A DNA stretch of 64,000 nucleotides from Epiperipatus broadwayi (Eukaryota; Onychophora; Udeonychophora; Euonychophora; Peripatidae): positions 124,001 through 188,000 of the forward strand of contig JAQFVV010012499.1 of the NCBI GenBank assembly GCA_028023455.1. The letters run 5' to 3'. Positions 57,835 to 64,000 of the stretch are shown here, piece by piece (the first letter of the stretch is position 1; every line of letters starts with the position of its first letter). A model generated the notes under the pieces. That model was given only the letters and a program-made list of their open reading frames with translations. It did no database searches and was not told the origin of the DNA. The position numbers and the translations under genes are program-made.

Positions 57835-59810
57835 TGTGTGTTAGAGAGAGAGAGAGTTATTAGAAAGATAAAGAGTCAAATGAATTCTTGAATGTATAAA
57901 TATATTTATAAATGGATAGATGAAAACTGATTAAAAATTAGATTAATCAATAAGGAGACAAGCAAATAGAATTACAATATTGTTTTATAAATATTAAAAG
58001 CTACACACAATAAAAATTCATATTTTTGTAATTTTTATACCTATCATTACTACCTTTATATGATCCTCAGGAATGTTTTTCTTTTAAATTTTACCTTGCT
58101 ATTAAATTCTTTTTATTTTATTATCTTTTTACAATTTTTCAATATTAGTAAAATATTAAATCTGTATTTTTAATATTATGTCACTTTTATTTTTTTTTAT
58201 TAAATTGTAATTGGTTTTGTTTTAAATGTAAATAAATGAAATGGTATTCTTAATAGATTTTTTTAATGTTTTGACTATTTCAATTGCTACATAATATAGA
58301 TCTCCTTATATTATTTTTCATTTTTTAATATTTGAAAGAATATATTCTATTTTATCAAGCTGTACAATTAATGCTTTACATAAACTAAATGGACAAATAT
58401 TCTTTAATTCTGTTTAAGATATGAGAGAGTAAAATTTTTGAGATTTCTTAACAATATTGTTTATTTTTTAGTTATTTAAATTGAAAAACACATACATAAT
58501 TTATACCTTTATATTCTGATAATTGATCTATAATAAACTCATGAAATTTTTAATATTTTTGTATTGTATTAAAATTCAATTATAAATATAAGTGGCATGA
58601 AAAACTTAACTTGTAAATATTTTTATTTAACAGTATATTCCATATTAAAATAAATCTTGTTTTATATTTCCATCTTTAAATTTTATTTTGCATAAGTTTG
58701 TTACTTGCTTAACAGAAACTTCATTTCCAGACTGAAATAATTTAAGCTCTGGGAATCTTTATATATATATTTTAAATATGTTTCTAAAATAAAATAACCT
58801 CATTTTAAAGTAATATAATTTTTTATATTAAACATTATATATATAAATAGCATGCTAATAGCTCTAAACAAGCTTATTTATTTTATTTTTTATGATAAAT
58901 GCTACAAGAGAAATACCTGAAGCCTTTATCTATGATGACCCGGTTTTGAGCTATATTCGATATCTTGCAAACACATTGTCATTATCACTATCTTTAATAA
59001 AGTCTATAATATCTTTAGTAATATTTTTATTACTTTACATTTAAAATCAATTCTGAAATTCCATTAAGTTCTCCATTCATACCCATTTTGAGTTAAATAT
59101 TTCTTTTTATCAAAATCCAAAAAAAAATTTCCTTTAAAAAATTTATCTTTTTTAAATTTTTTTAAAACCCATAATTATACACACAATATATTTTGAAAGG
59201 CTGATCTGCAATTTTTTAGCTTAAAATTTTCTCTTGCTATTTTGATTTGCATAAAAGATTATGACATATAATTGAAAATGAAATATATAATATATAAATG
59301 CATTTGTTGAAATAATATAGTTTGCTAAACAAAATAAAAGCCTAACATTAAAAAAATAAGTTAAGTAATTTTTTAACTAATAAATTAAATATGTGTGTGT
59401 GTCTGTTGTGAGTGACAACTGATAAAAATTTTACTTGCTATAAAGCTAATTGCAAATACACTGCTAATTACAACCCAATCTCAAAACGATTGTATTGGCC
59501 AAATCTAATAATATTAACTGCAATTACATTGCTAAAAGACAAAATAATCTCAGACCAATTTTATGTTGGCAAATATAATAATGCTAACTCAAAATAAATT
59601 GCAAAAAAATAAATTAACTATTTTGGTGTGTGTGTTTTTCATTTCAATATAATTGCAGTTAATATTGAGATTTTGACAATACATCACTGGTTTGACCCTA
59701 AATGTTAATAAGAACTTAGAAAATATTTTATTATGATACACGAACTTAAAAAAAAAAAAAACAATTCATTTTAATATATATTATAATGAACATTTTTACA
59801 ATTATAATGA
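57835..59810. other. AT-rich, no gene seen
   Basis: (TG)n and (GA)n near 57829-57856. A 61-residue frame at 59412-59597 is built from a loosely repeated AT-rich block and is not credible. Confidence 0.5.
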
Positions 59811-59839
59811 TGCTTTGAATTGCTTTTGTTGTTTTTCTT

Positions 59840-60035
59840 TAATTTTAATATTGTTTGACATAAAAATTGAAAGTAACAAAATAATTGTTTTTCTAGATAT
59901 TTTGCTAAAAAGCCTGGTGACAATTTGTCAATATTTGTTTATAAAAAAATCCATTCATACAAATAATACTTTTAGATCACCAAATGTCTATAACAATTTC
60001 AAGATTATAAAGCCAAAACGCTATGTGAGTCAATC
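59840..60035 (+). pseudogene. PLE thumb-domain scrap
   Basis: The reading IKIESNKIIVFLDILLK followed by QYLFIKKSIHTNNTF matches the K/E-x-E-x-x-x-I-x-F-L-D-x-L ... Y-x-K-x-x-H-T-N box of the PLE RT thumb, as in PLE-4 at 53680-53800. No YADD before it and no GIY-YIG after it are visible. Confidence 0.55.
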
Positions 60036-60044
60036 AAACTGATT

Positions 60045-61460
60045 TATTTTTGTATCAGAATTAGGGAGCGTAGAAATGCCTTTAATCAAAAATTGATGAC
60101 GACAGCTTTTACATCATTTTTTTTTGAAAATTGGTCATAATCCTGACTTGATAATTCTTATAAAACTAGCTATTTTAGGAAAATATGATATACAAATTAA
60201 AATGCGTGTGAAACACTTGCGCGAGAAGCTATAAAGATTCCGCAAATTATTTATATGATTTAAAAATTATGAGAGAGTTTATTGAAATTTTAAAAAGACC
60301 AATAATTTAATTAAATGTGATGAAGTACACACTTTTCAGCCTTATGGAAGCTCATTATTTTATCTTTTTCTTCTTTGAAAGTCAATTTTAATAAATCAGC
60401 TGATTATAAAAGAAAAAAACAAAACAAAACAATTCACCTCCTAATCTGATTGGATGATAATTTCATATACATTTGAATAAACATTATTTAATTCATGTGC
60501 AATCATAATATCATTATTATTTGAATAATAACCTTAGCTTTAACAAAGACGAATGCAATTTCATTAAAATAGTGATAATCTATGAAAAAATCTAATGCAT
60601 GGTATATCTCAAAAAGAGTTTAGTTTTCAATGTATATATTGTAACCCAAAGTCCAAGTTTCAATCAGGTATGAGCAAAAAATGAGCATTTAAAATGATTG
60701 TGTTTTGGGTGGAATGTTTCCGATATGGATTGCATATTTACAAAAAGTAAATTAAAATCTTTGCATGTTTATTTTCCACATAAAATAAAGAATAACTATT
60801 TCAGGATTTAATGATACATTAAAATTTATAAGCAATGAATTTCTTAGAGTGTTCTTATAGATGTTTGATAATAATCTTACTGGATTCTTAAATACATATA
60901 TTCTGTTACAATATTTCTTGTGTAAAAAGGACTTTTATATAAATTAATAAGCATTTTTAAATAAGCCATAAAATTAACTCTCTCTCTCAGCCCTAAATTG
61001 AATATAATGTTCAATTAATTAAGTCTCAGGATCATTAACTAAATCAATCTTAATCATTCAACTAAAGATGTATAGATTTAACATATATTCTATTATTTTA
61101 GGTATGAAGAATGTAAAATGAAATTTTATTGTACGTAACCTCACACTACTTAATTTGTGTTTCAGATAGCAATAGTAATAATAAATCGAATATATAAATT
61201 TAACCAATGAATATGTAATTTAATCACTTAAATTATGTTTTATTTCAACAATAAGTAAAGTCAATGATTTTGATAATGATAAACAGGTGTATTTAAATAT
61301 AACAATTGCTTTATTATAAACAACAAATATATGAATAAAATAACAAAATTGTAAGTGAATAATAAATGTATTTTAATAATAAAAAATCTATAACAATATT
61401 AATTAATATTATTGCTTTTTTTACCAAAATCGCACTTTTCTTTATTTTTGCCATAATATC
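60045..61460. other. AT-rich, no gene seen
   Basis: Nothing recognised. Confidence 0.45.
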
Positions 61461-61466
61461 TTATAA

Positions 61467-61587
61467 ATATAATTTATCCAAACTGCTCTGAAGAAGACTG
61501 CAGGTCAGTCGCAACGAAGGTGTACATATATGTACAAATAAAGAGTTTGCTAAAAAGTGTTTAAAGCGGTTTGGATAAATTGTATTT
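61467..61587 (+). repeat. Small PLE-terminus-like repeat with hammerhead-like core
   Basis: About 15-bp inverted ends (AATTTATCCAAAC and GTTTGGATAAATT) enclose CTGAAGA (61488-61494), a GACTG/CAGTC stem with loop CAGGT (61496-61510) and GCAACG. This order, C-U-G-A-N-G-A, stem, G-A-A-A, is that of the hammerhead core. Here one A of GAAA is C. Such motifs occur in the terminal repeats of PLEs. Confidence 0.45.
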
Positions 61588-61589
61588 AT

Positions 61590-64000
61590 TGTTTTTTGTT
61601 AATAAGCTAAATGTAGGTTACAATTATGATTATGGAAGTGATTACAAAATCTTGCAAAGGCAAACACTCTATTAGAGAAGATTGAATAATATTAGATCAA
61701 AACCTAATCTTACTTACATCAGGAAAATAATGTTTTCTAATGTCCTTATTTATCTTTATAACAAAATTAATAGATTATCAATCTCATTTTATAAGATCTG
61801 GCTAGTTCCTTAACTCTTTTGGAGCAAGCAAAATTATCTACTTAGTACTCTTAGTTATGCTATACAAAATGCATAGGTTTATTCATTATGATCTTTATAT
61901 ATTTTACTAGAAGACTTGCTATGCTTCTATTATATTTAAAGTTTAATAATTAGTTTAGGAGTATGCTCCAACTAACAAATACAATTTATTTTATTTATAC
62001 CATAAGAATGCTTTATTGTAAAATATAGTATTTATCAAATTATACAAATACCATAAGTGCTATACAAATAAATATTTCTTAGCGATTTAATCATCTATCC
62101 AGAATGTTTATCTATCTATTAGTCTGAAGCTAAAGTCAAGGATCTAATAAAATATAAATTCAATCAAATATAAATTGGTTTACTTAAGTTTATAAGTTGT
62201 TTTAACTAAATGAAATCTGACTTCAATATAAAAATGTATATTACATATATTACACTCATACCCAATGTCATTAATAATTATATACTTATTATCTATCTTG
62301 AGAACTTTAGTATTTATTTATTACTACACTAATAATAATTATAAACTAAATTATTCACTAAATATAAACAAAGTTTATTAAAGTAATTCCTCAAATATGT
62401 AATCCTACTTATCCTGTGTAAATATTTACACTTTTTCTGAGTATTCCAACATGTATAATTTACTGTTAGTAATTCAATATAAGGGGTAAACATTAAATTA
62501 GAAGAACAAGGTAATTAATTTCATAAGTTTAAATCCATAGTGACACTTAATATAATTATTTAAAAAAATAAATAAAAGACATTAATAATTCTACTCCAGA
62601 TTATATAATTTGCACATTAATACATTTTTAGATGTCTTCTGATAAATTTATGATTATTATATTTTCATAGTACAATTGTAATATTATTATTGTAATATAT
62701 AAGATAGTAGTAAATCTTAACATTAATTAAACCAAAGTATATAGAATTTATACTATCACTGGATAATTAATGTTATAAAGAGCAGTTTGGATAAATTTGT
62801 GGCATTAATAGATAGAATGTGATATAAACCAACCACTAATTTTTTTTGTAATTATAAAATTCATAATTAATGTCAACACTTTAAATATATAATCTGTTTT
62901 TTGTTATGTTTATCTTATAACATGGAATACATGAATCTCTGGAAAAGACAAATTTAATTAAAAGATTTGTGCCAATTTGATGTACTTTATAATTTTAATT
63001 CAATTATATGTCACTAGTAAGAAATATATCTGCAATTTTTATAAAGTATATATTAACAGATTTATCTACAATAATTCTTTTGTGATTTATGACATTTTTA
63101 ATTGCAGTTGTTGAAATTTAGTGAAAGACCTAATTTGAAAACAACTTTGTTGTAGAATGCTTTTAAAGATTTATTAATAAAGTGTTATACCTCACTTAAT
63201 TCATAAAAAGAGACAATATTGCAGAACCAAACAAAAAATTATAGCATTAATAAAACTTTTAAAGTCAAGGGCATTATTGAGTTCTACAAGTTTATGTAAG
63301 CTTATATTTTTACCACAAAATTTATTGTGATTAAATGAAGAATGTAGTCATAATAACAATTTATTTGGTTAAATGTTATATACAAGTATAGTGTGGATAT
63401 TAATTGAGTGGTATTATTATACTTAACATTTATCCATATCTGGGTTGTTAAGATATGTTAATTTCTTTTCTTTTCATTTGTTTTAATGACAGTAACAATT
63501 ATTAATTGATATTATAAATTTTATTTTGTATGCATTTATATTTATTTATTTACATTATATCTTTGTATTATATGGAAAGGTAATATTAATCCATTTAATG
63601 GTTAACTTTTAATTGTGTACATTATATTTCTTTTTATAATTTCTTATTGCTAAGTTTATTATTAAAATAAAAATATATAGTAGCTTATTATTTCTGTTAT
63701 TTATCTGATTTCACTAATTAAATTATCAACCCAGGTATTACTTTTTGTGTTTAATTTACCATTACATCATTAAAATTGTGAATATATTCATTCTCAGAAC
63801 TTGTTATTGCTGGAGTGTTGATGGTGAAATGAAAATAATTATAAAGTTAATTTGTATGCATTGATTGTTCTTCCATAAAGAATGAAGGTACTGTGAAACT
63901 ATAGGTATTGCTATTAGCCTCAAAATAAAACTATCAGTGTATAATGATCTTAAGGCTGATTGTCACAAAAATGATAATGATCATAAAATGTAATTTGTTT
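61590..64000. other. AT-rich, no gene seen
   Basis: No coding, RNA or repeat motif recognised up to the window end. Confidence 0.5.

Noticed and set aside
59412-59597. 61-residue frame
   Set aside because: Made of loosely repeated AT-rich sequence; no homology evident.

Overview
This is an intergenic, very AT-rich stretch of a eukaryotic (almost certainly animal) genome. I found no convincing host exon on either strand. Everything that codes, or once coded, belongs to transposable elements: GIY-YIG Penelope-like elements (PLEs), an RTE-clade LINE, a Ty3/gypsy LTR retrotransposon, and relics of Merlin, hAT and piggyBac-type DNA transposons. Long (TA)n runs, (GATA)n and a degenerate tRNA-Gly(TCC) complete the picture. 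This mix fits an invertebrate metazoan, but I cannot name the species. Paired TG/CA differences between repeat copies imply that the host methylates CpG in transposons.

Layout. 1-2.4 kb: PLE-1, with a broken reverse transcriptase and inverted GIY-YIG/3' ends. 2.4-4 kb: a small tandem duplication and an LTR-like block. 6.3-7.8 kb: PLE-5, its N-terminal half on the minus strand facing its C-terminal half on the plus strand. 10.1-11.1 kb: a three-part direct/inverted repeat. 12.0-12.2 kb: (GATA)n. 13.2-17.1 kb: tRNA-Gly relic and a nearly intact RTE LINE (minus strand, one nonsense codon) between inverted flanking repeats. 19.3-30.3 kb: a complete but decayed Ty3/gypsy element (minus strand) with LTRs of about 2.6 kb, a polypurine tract and a 4-bp target duplication. 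31.3-32.4 kb: a perfect 62-bp-arm hairpin, then a TTAA-flanked piggyBac-like MITE carrying CRE and inverted CCAAT motifs. 33.6-34.3 kb: non-autonomous hAT element. 37.3-38.0 kb: PLE-3 hairpin. 41.3-43.3 kb: PLE-2, a palindrome of about 2 kb, followed by three more foldback elements up to 45.1 kb. 49.0-49.7 kb: tandem pair of 349-bp units. 50.6 kb: Merlin transposase scrap. 51.2-55.8 kb: an old RTE copy split by a nested cluster holding PLE-4 and a 408-bp satellite. 57.3-57.8 kb: foldback plus PLE-3-type ends. 59.8 kb: PLE scrap. 61.5 kb: small PLE-terminus-like repeat with a hammerhead-like core. The rest is AT-rich sequence in which I see no gene.

The main theme is inverted, head-to-head PLE structure. 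At least five loci have PLE 3' ends as inverted arms, usually bordered by (TA)n. Several foldbacks share a short terminal module, a small hairpin followed by a TCGAAA-like box, recalling the hammerhead-type motifs known from PLE terminal repeats. All coordinates and alignments were read by eye, so boundaries are approximate to a few bases except where target duplications fix them.
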